The position numbers and the translations under genes were made by a program. This document shows, piece after piece, positions 26,525 to 35,719 of a stretch of 64,000 nucleotides of DNA. The stretch's first letter is position 1. Every line of letters starts with the position of its first letter. The stretch spans positions 186,001-250,000 of the forward strand of contig CAWBYY010000004.1 in NCBI GenBank assembly GCA_963793095.1, written 5' to 3'. This DNA is from CAVWDI01 sp963793095 (GTDB lineage Bacteria; Chloroflexota; Anaerolineae; Anaerolineales; UBA4823). The notes under the pieces were generated by a model. That model searched no databases. It had not been told where the DNA came from and saw only the letters and a program-made list of their open reading frames with translations.

Positions 26525-26531
26525 CGCACAG

Positions 26532-27425
26532 ATGGATAAATTGAGAATTTGCTTTATCCTGGTTGTTACACTGATAATTTGGGGTTGTTCCGATCCCAGC
26601 AAAAATGCTGGGAATATTAATTCAGGCACATCAGATATATATATTGAGAATAAAGGCTCAGACACGATTGTAAATCTTGCGCTAGCCTGGGCTGAAGCGT
26701 ACCATTTAATCCATCCAGAAATCAACATTTCCGTGACAGGTGGAGGTTCAGGTACTGGTATTGCGGCTTTAATTAATGGAACAGTGGATATCGCCAACGC
26801 TTCGAGAAAAATCAAAGACGAAGAATTTCAAAATGCAAATGATAATGGTGTAGAACCTGTTGAGCATGTAATAGCAAAAGATGCCATTGCCGTAATTGTA
26901 AATCAATCGAATCCCATAAAAAAACTTACCCTGCAACAAATTTCAGATATATACTCAGGAAAAATTGATAATTGGAAAGAAATTGGTGGGTTCGATCGCC
27001 CAATAGTACTCCTTTCCCGTGAGACTAATTCAGGAACGCATGTATATTTTCTGGAAGAAGTTCTGAGGCTCGGTGATAATAATAACAAGACACTCTTCGC
27101 ACGTGAAACTCTTCTCCTCCCTTCTTCAGAAGGTATAAGCTCTGAAATACGGTTAAATCCTAATGCCATTGGATATGATGGATTGGGATACGTAACCCCT
27201 GATCTAAAAGTAATCGCAATTTCTGAAAATGAGGTTAATGGATACATCTATCCCACCCAGGAATCGGTGTTAAACAATACATATCCGATAGCGCGTGATC
27301 TTTATATGTATACCAATGGTTATCCGTCAGGTGCGATAAAGGAATATATCGATTGGATTTTTACTCCTGAAGCTCAAAACATCGTTTCTGAACTTGGATT
27401 TGTACCAATAACAAATCCCAGATAG
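26532..27425 (+). CDS. pstS: Phosphate-binding lipoprotein PstS
   Basis: A 297-residue PBP-like-2 solute-binding protein with a lipoprotein signal: hydrophobic ICFILVVTLIIWG then Cys 19. Phosphate-site motifs are present: GSDTIVNL, TGGGSGTGIAALI and SRETNSGTHVYF. It captures phosphate outside the membrane for PstCA. The frame is open further upstream to TTG 26496, but that triplet is part of the promoter -35 box, and ATG 26532 gives a normal signal peptide. The first gene of pstS-pstC-pstA-pstB-phoU. Confidence 0.94.
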   Translation: MDKLRICFILVVTLIIWGCSDPSKNAGNINSGTSDIYIENKGSDTIVNLALAWAEAYHLIHPEINISVTGGGSGTGIAALINGTVDIANASRKIKDEEFQNANDNGVEPVEHVIAKDAIAVIVNQSNPIKKLTLQQISDIYSGKIDNWKEIGGFDRPIVLLSRETNSGTHVYFLEEVLRLGDNNNKTLFARETLLLPSSEGISSEIRLNPNAIGYDGLGYVTPDLKVIAISENEVNGYIYPTQESVLNNTYPIARDLYMYTNGYPSGAIKEYIDWIFTPEAQNIVSELGFVPITNPR

Positions 27426-27493
27426 ATGATTTTCACAATTAAATTTCTTCAATTTTTGGGAATTGACTTGATCAGAAGAAAGTTCTAATTCAA

Positions 27494-27515
27494 CGTTTAT
27501 TAGTAAAAATAAACG
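27494..27515 (+). promoter_or_regulatory. Small hairpin between pstS and pstC
   Basis: CGTTTATT and AATAAACG form an 8-bp stem with a 6-base loop in the 122-base gap. There is no T run after it. Such structures often protect pstS mRNA from 3' decay and raise binding protein over permease. The role is inferred. Confidence 0.4.
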
Positions 27516-27547
27516 GATTACACCCAAATATTCGTTGAGAAAAGACA

Positions 27548-28444
27548 ATGAGAAAAAACAGCTATATTTTTGAATTTTTTATTACCCGGTTAATTAAGTT
27601 CACGGGTTATTCAGCAATAATCTTTGTAATTTTGATTTTTTTCTTTTTGGTCAATGAAGGATTGCCAACTTTTTTCCAAGTTCAATTCAGTTCGCTCTTT
27701 AGTAACCGTTGGTATCCAATCGAGGAGTATTTCGGTATATTCCCTCTAATTAGTGGATCTCTGGTTGTTACAGTGGGAGCGACAATAATTGCAATACCAG
27801 TTGGGTTGTGTACGGCAGTTTTCATATCCGAAATTGCTCCTGGTTGGGCAAGAGATATTCTCAAACCCTCTTTCGAAATCTTAGGAGGTATCCCTTCTGT
27901 CGTCCTTGGTTTTCTGGGAATAATTATTCTTTCTCCATACCTAAGAGAATTATTTAATTTACCCACCGGACTTTCAGCGTTTACTGGTTCGATTTTACTG
28001 GCAGCGATGTCCCTCCCAACAATCGTATCAATTGCAGACGATTCGCTGGATGCAATTCCCCGTTCATATAGAAATGCGTCGATAGCCCTCGGGGCTACAG
28101 ACTGGCAAACAATCTGGCACGTCACAGTTCCTGCAGCGCGCTCGGGTATTCTTACTGCCTTTATGCTGGGGATTGGAAGGACAATCGGAGAAACCATGAC
28201 AGTTATGATGGTTACTGGTAATGCGCCTGTTTCATTTAAAGGATTAAACTCTTTCTTTTTCCCTGTCAGGACTATGACTGCAACGATCGCCGCTGAAATG
28301 GGGGAAGTGGCTACCGGAAGTGTGCATTACCATGTCTTATTTTTCGTGGGATTGATCCTCTTTTTGTTTTCTCTTTTTATCAATCTCGCTGCTTCGGCTG
28401 TGGTTTTCAGACAGAGTAAACGATCTGAACGATTATTATCTTAA
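27548..28444 (+). CDS. pstC: Phosphate ABC transporter permease PstC
   Basis: A 298-residue permease with six membrane helices. The EAA-type loop is in RNASIALGATDWQTIWHVTVPAARSGILTAF, followed by GIGRTIGETMTVMMVTGN, the PstC signature. The first helix is FTGYSAIIFVILIFFFLV and a periplasmic segment precedes SGSLVVTVGATIIAIPVGL. It pairs with PstA to form the channel. It is 27 bases upstream of pstA in the operon. Confidence 0.94.
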   Translation: MRKNSYIFEFFITRLIKFTGYSAIIFVILIFFFLVNEGLPTFFQVQFSSLFSNRWYPIEEYFGIFPLISGSLVVTVGATIIAIPVGLCTAVFISEIAPGWARDILKPSFEILGGIPSVVLGFLGIIILSPYLRELFNLPTGLSAFTGSILLAAMSLPTIVSIADDSLDAIPRSYRNASIALGATDWQTIWHVTVPAARSGILTAFMLGIGRTIGETMTVMMVTGNAPVSFKGLNSFFFPVRTMTATIAAEMGEVATGSVHYHVLFFVGLILFLFSLFINLAASAVVFRQSKRSERLLS

Positions 28445-28470
28445 TTTTATACACTTGGAATCGATAATTA

Positions 28471-29343
28471 ATGATAAGAGAATATTTATCAACGCCTAGG
28501 ATCAGACTCGGAATCCAGCGTTTCGGTTATATATTTCTCACACTAATCGCTGCAGCCACGTTGATCCCGGTTTTAGCTATCGTAGTTCATATTTTTATCG
28601 AGGGGATTTCTACAATAACATGGGATTTCCTTACAGGTTATCCCAGGGATGGGATGCGAGCTGGCGGTATCTTCCCTGCAATAATTGGAACTCTATTGTT
28701 GACAATAGGAACAGCATTGTTTTCTATTCCGATTAGTCTCGGTGCTGCAATTTATCTTGCTGAATACGCACCCGATAACCGCTGGACCAGAATGATCAGG
28801 ATCGCAATAATAAATTTAGCAGGGATACCATCAGTAGTTTATGGATTATTTGGATTAGGCCTTTTTGTTATTTTTCTACAATTTGGTACAAGCATATTGG
28901 CTGGTTGTCTTACACTTTCTATTATGACTTTACCGGTTTTTATCAGCACAGCTGAAGAGGCTATGCGAACGGTTCCAAGATCTTTCCGAGTTGTCAGCAT
29001 TTCTTTAGGCGCCAGCCAATGGCAGACTATTAGGCGTATTGTCCTTCCTCAAGCACAACCTGGAATTTTAACTGGTATCATCCTTGGTTTAGAAAGAGCA
29101 GTTGGTGAAACAGCGCCAATATTATTTACCACGGCAGCATTTTTCCTGCCTCAATTGCCAAATTCTCCTTTTGATGCAACTATGGCCCTACCTTATCATC
29201 TGTTTGTGATTTCTACCCAAATTCCCGGAATGCCATTAAATCTTCAATATGGAACTGCTCTTGTATTGCTGTTATTCATCCTTGGTATGAATATTCTCGC
29301 TACAATCATCAGGTCAAAAGCACGTGCCAAGCGCCAATGGTGA
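28471..29343 (+). CDS. pstA: Phosphate ABC transporter permease PstA
   Basis: A 290-residue permease. The N-terminal helix is FGYIFLTLIAAATLIPVLAIVVH. GGIFPAIIGTLLLTIG and INLAGIPSVVYGLFGLGLF are typical for PstA. The coupling loop is RVVSISLGASQWQTIRRIVLPQAQPGILTG and ends in GLERAVGETAPILFT. With PstC it makes the phosphate pore. The stop lies 17 bases before pstB copy 2. Confidence 0.94.
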   Translation: MIREYLSTPRIRLGIQRFGYIFLTLIAAATLIPVLAIVVHIFIEGISTITWDFLTGYPRDGMRAGGIFPAIIGTLLLTIGTALFSIPISLGAAIYLAEYAPDNRWTRMIRIAIINLAGIPSVVYGLFGLGLFVIFLQFGTSILAGCLTLSIMTLPVFISTAEEAMRTVPRSFRVVSISLGASQWQTIRRIVLPQAQPGILTGIILGLERAVGETAPILFTTAAFFLPQLPNSPFDATMALPYHLFVISTQIPGMPLNLQYGTALVLLLFILGMNILATIIRSKARAKRQW

Positions 29344-29360
29344 CTGAATAAATTGCTATT

Positions 29361-30131
29361 ATGGAAAAACTAATAATTGAGGGGTTAAATCTTAAATATT
29401 CAGATGGCGTGGAAGCTTTACGCAATGTTAATATGAAAATTCCAGCCAACAGAATTACAGTAATTTTCGGACCTTCGGGTGGTGGAAAATCATCATTATT
29501 ACGTGTAATTAATCGGTTAAACGATTTAACTGATGTCGCTAGTGTAACAGGAAAAGTAATGTTGGCGGACGAATATAATCAACTCACAAATATTTTAGAT
29601 CCGAATATAAATGTCATCAACTTACGCAGAAGGATCGGTATGGTTTTCGCAAGACCTGTGGTTCTTCCCCTGGATATTCGCAGCAATATCACATTTAGCC
29701 TGGAAATGTCAGGAGTCAAGGAAAAGAATAGGCTTGATACGAGCGTTGAATCGGTTCTAAGGCAAGCAGCCTTGTGGGATGAAGTCAAATCGCGTTTAGA
29801 TGAACCTGCCATTGCGCTCTCAGGTGGTCAACAACAACGCCTCTGCTTAGCTCGCAGTCTAGCTCTCGAACCAGAGTTGATTCTTCTTGATGAACCAACC
29901 TCCGGTCTGGACCCCATATCTACAGGATATATAGAAGCCACGTTACAGACTTTAAAGCAACAATATACAATAATATTGGTTCCCCATTCAGTTCAGCAAG
30001 CAGCACGAACTGCAGATTATGCCGCATACTTTTTACAGGGTGAATTAATTGAACATGGTCCTGGCGATAATCTCTTTATTAATCCTCAGGATGAACGTAC
30101 ATCTAATTATATTGAAGGTCGTTTTGGATAA
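29361..30131 (+). CDS. pstB: Phosphate ABC transporter ATPase PstB, copy 2
   Basis: A 256-residue ATPase with Walker A GPSGGGKSSLL, signature LSGGQQQRLCLARSLA and Walker B LILLDEPTSGLDP. The C-terminus (TSNYIEGRFG) is that of PstB. It is more divergent than copy 1: the region after Walker A reads RVINRLNDLTDVA and the Q-loop has lost Gln-Lys-Pro (FARPVVLPLD in place of FQKPNPF). The ATPase is probably still active because Walker A, B and signature are intact. It follows pstA by 17 bases and precedes phoU by 28, so it is the operon's own ATPase. Confidence 0.92.
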   Translation: MEKLIIEGLNLKYSDGVEALRNVNMKIPANRITVIFGPSGGGKSSLLRVINRLNDLTDVASVTGKVMLADEYNQLTNILDPNINVINLRRRIGMVFARPVVLPLDIRSNITFSLEMSGVKEKNRLDTSVESVLRQAALWDEVKSRLDEPAIALSGGQQQRLCLARSLALEPELILLDEPTSGLDPISTGYIEATLQTLKQQYTIILVPHSVQQAARTADYAAYFLQGELIEHGPGDNLFINPQDERTSNYIEGRFG

Positions 30132-30159
30132 TTAAAGAAAGTTTCTCAGGAGGTAATTA

Positions 30160-30852
30160 ATGTCCTCAAGAGTTCAATTGGATAAAAAGATCCGCCATTT
30201 ACTGGACGAAATCTTGATAATGAACAGTATGGTAGAAAATGCAACTCTGGAAGCCATAAACGCATTAAAAAACCGCGATACTGATCTGGCGTTGAACGTT
30301 TATAGGAACGATAGTATGATCAATGATAAACGTTTTAAATTAGAAAATGACATTATTGTCACCATCGCAACGGTCCAACCTATTATGGCGGGAGATTTAC
30401 GTTTAATAGCTTCAATCTTGGAAATTGTTGGCGAGCTAGAAAGGATGGGCGATTATGCAAAAGGCATCGCTAAGATCTGCCTGAAAATCGGATCTCAGCC
30501 CCATGTAAAACCGCTTATTGACATTCCCCGAATGGCAGATATAGCGGTAGATATGCTGCACAGAGCAATCGGAGCATTTGTAGAACAGGATTCCGAGACA
30601 GCCAGTTTAATTCCCCAAGATGATCAACAAGTGGATGCTTTATACAACCAGGTGTATCGTGAGCTTGTAACCGTGATGTTGGCTAATCCTGCAACAATAG
30701 ACCGTGCTAATATGCTCATGTGGGCTGCCCATAACCTCGAACGAATGGCTGACCGTGTTACTAACATTTGCGAGAGGACCATTTTCGTTGCAACAGGTGA
30801 CCTTATAGAACTAGCCGCATCCGATGATGAATTTAAAATTGATGAAGAATAA
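30160..30852 (+). CDS. phoU: Phosphate signalling protein PhoU
   Basis: A 230-residue helical protein with two PhoU repeats. The metal-binding E/D motifs are visible in ELERMGDYAKGIAKI and NLERMADRVTNICERT. PhoU links the PstSCAB transporter to the PhoR-type kinase and lowers signalling when phosphate is plentiful. It is the last gene of the pst operon with AGGAGG upstream of ATG and a terminator 25 bases after the stop. Its kinase and regulator partners are missing here except for the remnants at 24.7-25.3 kb. Confidence 0.94.
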   Translation: MSSRVQLDKKIRHLLDEILIMNSMVENATLEAINALKNRDTDLALNVYRNDSMINDKRFKLENDIIVTIATVQPIMAGDLRLIASILEIVGELERMGDYAKGIAKICLKIGSQPHVKPLIDIPRMADIAVDMLHRAIGAFVEQDSETASLIPQDDQQVDALYNQVYRELVTVMLANPATIDRANMLMWAAHNLERMADRVTNICERTIFVATGDLIELAASDDEFKIDEE

Positions 30853-30876
30853 CCATTCCTTCCTAAATTCTATTAG

Positions 30877-30907
30877 TCTGTGCATTATCTTATGCACAGA
30901 TTTTTTT
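30877..30907 (+). terminator. Terminator of the pst operon
   Basis: TCTGTGCAT pairs with ATGCACAGA around a six-base loop, followed by T7. Confidence 0.9.
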
Positions 30908-30998
30908 ACCTGTAAAAATAATAACAATAATTATAGGTAATAAATCAGTTGCGCGCAGTTATAAGACAGGATAAACTATAAAAGGAAGCGAGGTCTAT

Positions 30999-31367
30999 AT
31001 GGATGTAATTAAGATTATCCTTTATATTGCAGCGGCGATATTAATATTTTTTGGGGTTCTATTTATATGGGGCGCTTTCGGTCCAGAAGGTTCAACAGGT
31101 TGGATACCTGTGGGAATCATCAGTGTGGCGATTGGATTTGGTTTAATCTGGTTAGGGAGTCGCAGAGCTAGGCAATCTGAGGCTGAAGGTTCTTCTATAA
31201 CTTACCAGGTCGACCTGCCAGGTAATATCGAACTCGATCAATTCAGCTGTAAATCATGTGGCGGGGCTTTAAAAACCGACAATATTGAGATGGTTGCTGG
31301 AGCGCCGGTAGTCAATTGCCCATATTGTGGTACTTCATACCAGTTAAGTGAAGAACCAAAATGGTGA
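30999..31367 (+). CDS. Two-TM protein with C-terminal zinc ribbon
   Basis: A 122-residue protein. Two membrane helices (IILYIAAAILIFFGVLFIWG and GIISVAIGFGLIWLG) are followed by a linker and a zinc ribbon with CKSCGG and CPYCGT. It has GGAAGCGAGG upstream of ATG and lies 67 bases before the DUF2207-type gene, whose product is also membrane-bound. I do not recognise a named family. The ribbon could bind a protein partner at the cytoplasmic face. It may be the first gene of the radical SAM cluster, although a separate promoter for the next gene cannot be excluded. Confidence 0.75.
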   Translation: MDVIKIILYIAAAILIFFGVLFIWGAFGPEGSTGWIPVGIISVAIGFGLIWLGSRRARQSEAEGSSITYQVDLPGNIELDQFSCKSCGGALKTDNIEMVAGAPVVNCPYCGTSYQLSEEPKW

Positions 31368-31434
31368 CCTTCCGGTTGTTAGAACATTTGACCATTCATA
31401 AATAATTTAGAATATTCATCTTGCTGGAGTGCTT

Positions 31435-33128
31435 ATGAAAAAGTTATTCGTCAGCATGGTTGTTTTGAGCATTATCTTGGTTATCCCGATTCAAGTTGCC
31501 GCTCAAACGTATCTTTTCAGCCTGGATAAGTTGGATGTACATGTATTTATAGATGAGGATGGAACATATGCAATCGACTACATTCTGGTTTTTACAAATA
31601 ATCCGGCTGCTTCTCCGATCGATTTTATAGATCTTGGCTTACCAAATCCCAATTTTGATATAAACCTGATCAGCGCTGAAATCAATGGGACACCCGTGGC
31701 GGATATTTCCAAAGGAGACTATCAGGGCACCGGATCCGGCGTTGCGCTTGCTCTGGCGCAGGATTCAATTCAACCCGGAGATTCGGGAGAGGTTCATGTA
31801 TATATCGAAGGTGTCAGGAGAGTGTTGTATCCGGACAGCGAAAATAATGAATACGCCAGCGCTGTATTTTCACCCGTTTATTTTGGTTCCCAATTTGTAG
31901 AGGGCGACACGGATATAACAGTGACATTCCACCTGCCTCCCGGCGTTGAGCCTGATGAACCAAAATGGCATTCAGCTCCCCAGGGTTTTCCATCTGAACC
32001 TGTAACTGGTGTTGATGGTGACGGCAGAATCACTTACACCTGGTCAAATTCACAGGCCTCTGGAGACCAGCAATACAAATTTGGAGCTTCTTTCCCATCC
32101 AAGATACGTCTCTGAAGATAGCATTGTCAGATCCGATACAAATTTCCTTAGTCTTCTGGGTATTGGCACTGAAGCGGTCTGCCCGCAAATATTCTGTTGT
32201 GGGTCAATTCTTACTTGTAGCTGGTGGAATTTATCTGTCCTACCGGAATACCAGCAAGAGAAAACTGCAGTATCTCCCGCCAAAAATTGCAATTGAAGGA
32301 CATGGAATAAAGCGCGGGCTTACCGCAGTTGAAGCCGCAATTTTATTGGAACAACCGATGGAAAAGATTTTGACCATGATTCTTTTTTCAGCAATAAAAA
32401 AAGGCGCAGCTGTTGTCGTTGAACAAGATCCCCTTACCTTACAGGTGAGTGATCCGCCTCCGGATGGATTGTATAAGTATGAAACCGATTTCCTTGAAGC
32501 TATGCAGATGGAGAATAAGCTAGCGCGCAGAAAAGCAATGCAGGATGGGATGATCGACCTTGTAAACAGTGTAGCGAAAAAAATGAAGGGATTCAGCAGA
32601 AATGAGACCATCGCATATTATAAAGATATAGTCAATCGCGCCTGGATCCAGGTTGAAACTGCAGAGACACCTGAAGTGAAAAGCGAGAAGTTTGAAGAAA
32701 ATATGGATTGGACCATGCTTGATGAGGAATACGAAGATCGCACCAGAGATATATTCCGAACGGGTCCGGTCTTCATCCCCACCTGGTGGCCCCGCTATGA
32801 TCCTGGCTATGGCCAGCATATACCTTCATCACCTAGACCAGCAGGAGCGCCATTACCTTCCACCGGTACACCTGGAGCTCCTTTGCCGCAGTTACCCGGT
32901 TCGGTTTTTGCTGCCTCAATTGTCAACAGTGTTCAGAATTTTTCTAGTGAGGTGGTCGGGAATATTACCGATTTTACCAATGGAGTGACTCAGAAGACAA
33001 ACCCGGTCCCTCTCGCAAGCCGGGGACGAGGAGGCAGCGGTCGAAGTTTTTCCAGCGGTGGATGCGCCTGCGCCTGTGCGTGTGCCTGCGCAGGATGCGC
33101 ATGTGCCTGCGCTGGCGGCGGCAGGTAG
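31435..33128 (+). CDS. DUF2207-type membrane protein with a Cys-Ala repeat tail (two frameshifts)
   Basis: Three frames join into one protein of about 563 residues. It has a signal peptide (MKKLFVSMVVLSIILVIPIQVAAQ) and an extracytoplasmic beta domain. Then come a membrane helix, basic KRKLQYLPPK, and a cytoplasmic domain (GLTAVEAAILLEQPMEKILTMILFSAIKKGA). A Pro/Gly-rich linker follows, and finally SSGG(CA)5G(CA)3GGGR. The tail has eight cysteines alternating with alanine. Shifts lie near 32085-32095 (toward FPPRYVSEDS) and near 32205-32215 (CCGSIL to LVAGGIYLS). Each is repaired by one base less, and the total length is two bases over a multiple of three. The following radical SAM genes suggest the tail is chemically modified; that is inference. 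Confidence 0.8.
33063..33128 (+). repeat. Cys-Ala coding repeat at the end of the DUF2207-type gene
   Basis: Five Cys-Ala pairs, one Gly, three Cys-Ala pairs, then GGGR and stop. Cys codons mix TGC and TGT, and Ala codons use GCC, GCG, GCA and GCT, so the repeat is kept at protein level, not by DNA slippage. Confidence 0.9.
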
Positions 33129-33161
33129 GATTCTAAGTTATTGAGAAGGATTAACCCACAG

Positions 33162-34508
33162 ATGAATCGTTTTCTGTCAAACATTAAAAACCGATTGCGA
33201 AATTCACAATCGGATTATGCACAACCAGGTTTGTTTCAGTACCGGAGGGAAAATATAGGTGAATCCTCCAAAATCCATCTGCGCGTTGACAGTGATGGTT
33301 CTGGCCTTCTCATTGTTAATGCAAATAGGGTTATGCATCTGAATCCAACGGCCGCGTTTATGGCTAGATTATTTTTGGAAAACACTTCGACTGAAACTTC
33401 AATACATTTGATTAAATCCCGTTACAGAACCACTCTCGATGAAGTAAATTCTGATTATATTCAATTTAAGGACCAGATAGAGGAATTAATCCGACCAGAT
33501 GGAGCCTGTCCAATTCATGATCTTAATCTGGAAATAAACCCTCCGTTTCATGTCAAGCCAACTGCTCCATACAGGATGGATCTTGCGCTTACCTACCGGT
33601 GCAACAATGATTGCCCGCATTGTTACAACGCACGCCCCAGGAATTTTATGGAATTAGATACTCAAGAATGGAGGCAGATCATCAGTAAACTCTGGGAGAT
33701 AGGCATTCCCCACATAGTTTTTACTGGAGGTGAGCCCACGTTAAGAGGCGATTTATGTGAATTAATCTCACACGCAGAGAAGATTGGTCAGATTTCAGGA
33801 TTAAACACCAATGGTCGCCGGCTTCAGGATAAGGCTTATGTCAGGGATCTGGTAAATGCTGGCCTTGACCATGTCCAGATAACCCTGGAATCGCACCATG
33901 CCGCTATCCATGATCAAATGGTTGCATCCAGGGGCGCCTGGAATCAAACGGTAGCAGGGATAAAAAATGCCCTTGATAGCCCGCTTTATGTGATGACCAA
34001 TACTACCCTCTTACAACCTAACCGCGAAGACCTGGCAGATACTATTAATTTTCTGGCGAAGTTAGGCGTTCCCACTGTTGGGATGAATGCACTCATCTAC
34101 TCAGGAAAAGGTAAAAGTGTTCACACTGGGATAGACGAACGGGAATTACAGCCTTTTCTGGAAACCGCCCGTTCACTGACACAGAAAAATAATCAAAAAT
34201 TGATCTGGTACACACCAACTCAATACTGCAATTTTGATCCGGTTCAAATGGAATTAGGTGTAAAAGGTTGCACTGCTGCCCGCTACAATATGTGCATCGA
34301 ACCGGATGGCAATGTACTTCCATGCCAATCTTATTACAAAACGCTCGGTAACCTCCTTTTTGATGAATGGGATTCAATCTGGAACCATGAACTGGCAGTT
34401 ACGTTGAGGGAACGAACAAATCTCCCTGACAAATGTTACCAGTGTGCGCTTTTATCTGAATGTGGTGGCGGCTGCCCACTATATCATCAACATCTCAAAA
34501 ACAACTGA
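33162..34508 (+). CDS. PqqD-like / radical SAM / SPASM enzyme
   Basis: A 448-residue radical SAM protein. Residues 1-110 resemble the PqqD peptide-recognition domain (HLRVDSDGSGLLIVNA, then HLNPTAA). The radical SAM core has CNNDCPHC (Cys 147, 151, 154) and TGGEPTLRGD. The SPASM end has Cys 370, 378 and 388 and then CYQCALLSECGGGC (Cys 425, 428, 434, 438), matching CX2CX5CX3C, so two auxiliary clusters are likely. Such enzymes modify ribosomally made peptides, forming thioethers, C-C bonds or epimers. It starts 33 bases after the Cys-Ala protein, the likely substrate. TTG 33141 is a possible earlier start; ATG 33162 has AGAAGGA upstream. Confidence 0.92.
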   Translation: MNRFLSNIKNRLRNSQSDYAQPGLFQYRRENIGESSKIHLRVDSDGSGLLIVNANRVMHLNPTAAFMARLFLENTSTETSIHLIKSRYRTTLDEVNSDYIQFKDQIEELIRPDGACPIHDLNLEINPPFHVKPTAPYRMDLALTYRCNNDCPHCYNARPRNFMELDTQEWRQIISKLWEIGIPHIVFTGGEPTLRGDLCELISHAEKIGQISGLNTNGRRLQDKAYVRDLVNAGLDHVQITLESHHAAIHDQMVASRGAWNQTVAGIKNALDSPLYVMTNTTLLQPNREDLADTINFLAKLGVPTVGMNALIYSGKGKSVHTGIDERELQPFLETARSLTQKNNQKLIWYTPTQYCNFDPVQMELGVKGCTAARYNMCIEPDGNVLPCQSYYKTLGNLLFDEWDSIWNHELAVTLRERTNLPDKCYQCALLSECGGGCPLYHQHLKNN

Positions 34509-34564
34509 TATTCCAGTATTGTTTTAACTGAAATCGATCTAACCAATTAAATCTGGGACGGAAA

Positions 34565-35719
34565 ATGCAAAGAATAACCAAATCCTTTAAGAAATCAATA
34601 TCTCCTGAAAAAATTGTTCAACCCGGGATTTACCAGTATCTATCACCTGCTGATGATCCTAGAAATTACCGACTGCACTTAAGGATCGAGGTGGATGGGA
34701 ATGGAATCCTGATAATTAATGCCAGCACAATCCTGCATTTAAACACGACCGCAACAGAATATGCCTATTTTCTGATAAAGAATACATCTCCAGAAATTGT
34801 AGCAAAAGAAATCTCCAGAAGGTATAAAGTTCAACCTTCTACTGCCAAAAGAGATTATCTTGATCTATCTGAAAGGATTCAGGATCTTATAAATACACCT
34901 GATCTTGATCCTGTTTCTTTTCTGGATATGGAGCGGATTTTGCCATATAGTGGACATATCTCTGCTCCATACAGATTGGATTGTGCAATAACATATCGCC
35001 TGCCAGCATTGGATGACCCGAATTTTGCTCCCTCTGACAGGGTAGGTAAAGAATTGGACACAACAGAATGGTTAAAGATTATTGATAAAGCATGGTCAGT
35101 TGGTATCCCACATATTGTTTTTACCGGAGGCGAACCAACCCTGAGGGATGATCTTCCGCAGCTTTTACAGCAAACCGAGAATAATGGCCAGGTGTCAGGA
35201 TTGCTAACAGATGGCATCCGACTCTCGGAACCTGATTATTTAAATGAATTATTGCTCACAGGATTGGATTATGTGATGATTGTTTACAACGACAAAAAAG
35301 AAGTAAGGGACGGACTGCAGGCATGTTTGTTGGAAGACTTATTTGTATCGGTTCATTTAACTCTTGCGGAAAATAATTTAGATGACATTACAAGTTCTAT
35401 TGAAAATTTTAAATTAATCGGAGTAAAGGGAATTTCCCTCAGTGCCCAGACCCAAAACCTGGCTCCCCAGCTTGAAAATCTTCGCAATAAGATAGCTGAG
35501 CATCAGCTTGATTTGATATGGAACCTTCCGGTCCCATATTCATCATTTAATCCAGTAAAATTTGAAACAAATTACAGGGGAAAAGAATCGGGGGAAGGTA
35601 GTGGCTGGCTTTATATAGAACCTGATGGAGATGTTTTACCTGCTCAGGGAATAAATCAGGTTCTGGGTAATTTCCTTAAGGATGATTGGAGGACTATCTG
35701 GAAAGGGCATTCTGATTGA
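34565..35719 (+). CDS. Radical SAM/PqqD-like paralogue that has lost all cluster cysteines
   Basis: A 384-residue relative of the preceding enzyme. The PqqD-like N-terminus (LHLRIEVDGNGILIINA, then HLNTTATE) and the core (YRLDCAITYR, then IPHIVFTGGEPTLRDDL, then YIEPDGDVLP) align along the length. Where the partner has CNNDCPHC this protein reads LPALDDPNFA, and every SPASM cysteine is absent; it ends soon after the first SPASM segment. It cannot hold the SAM cluster by the normal motif, so it is probably a non-catalytic partner for substrate binding or dimerisation. It is intact over 384 codons, which speaks against a pseudogene. Its stop overlaps the TTG start of the methyltransferase. Confidence 0.85.
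   Translation: MQRITKSFKKSISPEKIVQPGIYQYLSPADDPRNYRLHLRIEVDGNGILIINASTILHLNTTATEYAYFLIKNTSPEIVAKEISRRYKVQPSTAKRDYLDLSERIQDLINTPDLDPVSFLDMERILPYSGHISAPYRLDCAITYRLPALDDPNFAPSDRVGKELDTTEWLKIIDKAWSVGIPHIVFTGGEPTLRDDLPQLLQQTENNGQVSGLLTDGIRLSEPDYLNELLLTGLDYVMIVYNDKKEVRDGLQACLLEDLFVSVHLTLAENNLDDITSSIENFKLIGVKGISLSAQTQNLAPQLENLRNKIAEHQLDLIWNLPVPYSSFNPVKFETNYRGKESGEGSGWLYIEPDGDVLPAQGINQVLGNFLKDDWRTIWKGHSD

Noticed and set aside
32990..33184. Minus-strand open frame rich in Gln-Ala-His-Pro repeats
   Set aside because: It is the antisense shadow of the Cys-Ala tail; no ribosome site and the sense gene explains the composition.
34565..35719. Pseudogene call for the cluster-less radical SAM protein
   Set aside because: The frame is intact, well spaced and coupled to the next gene; loss is limited to the cluster cysteines, which fits a retained non-catalytic role better.
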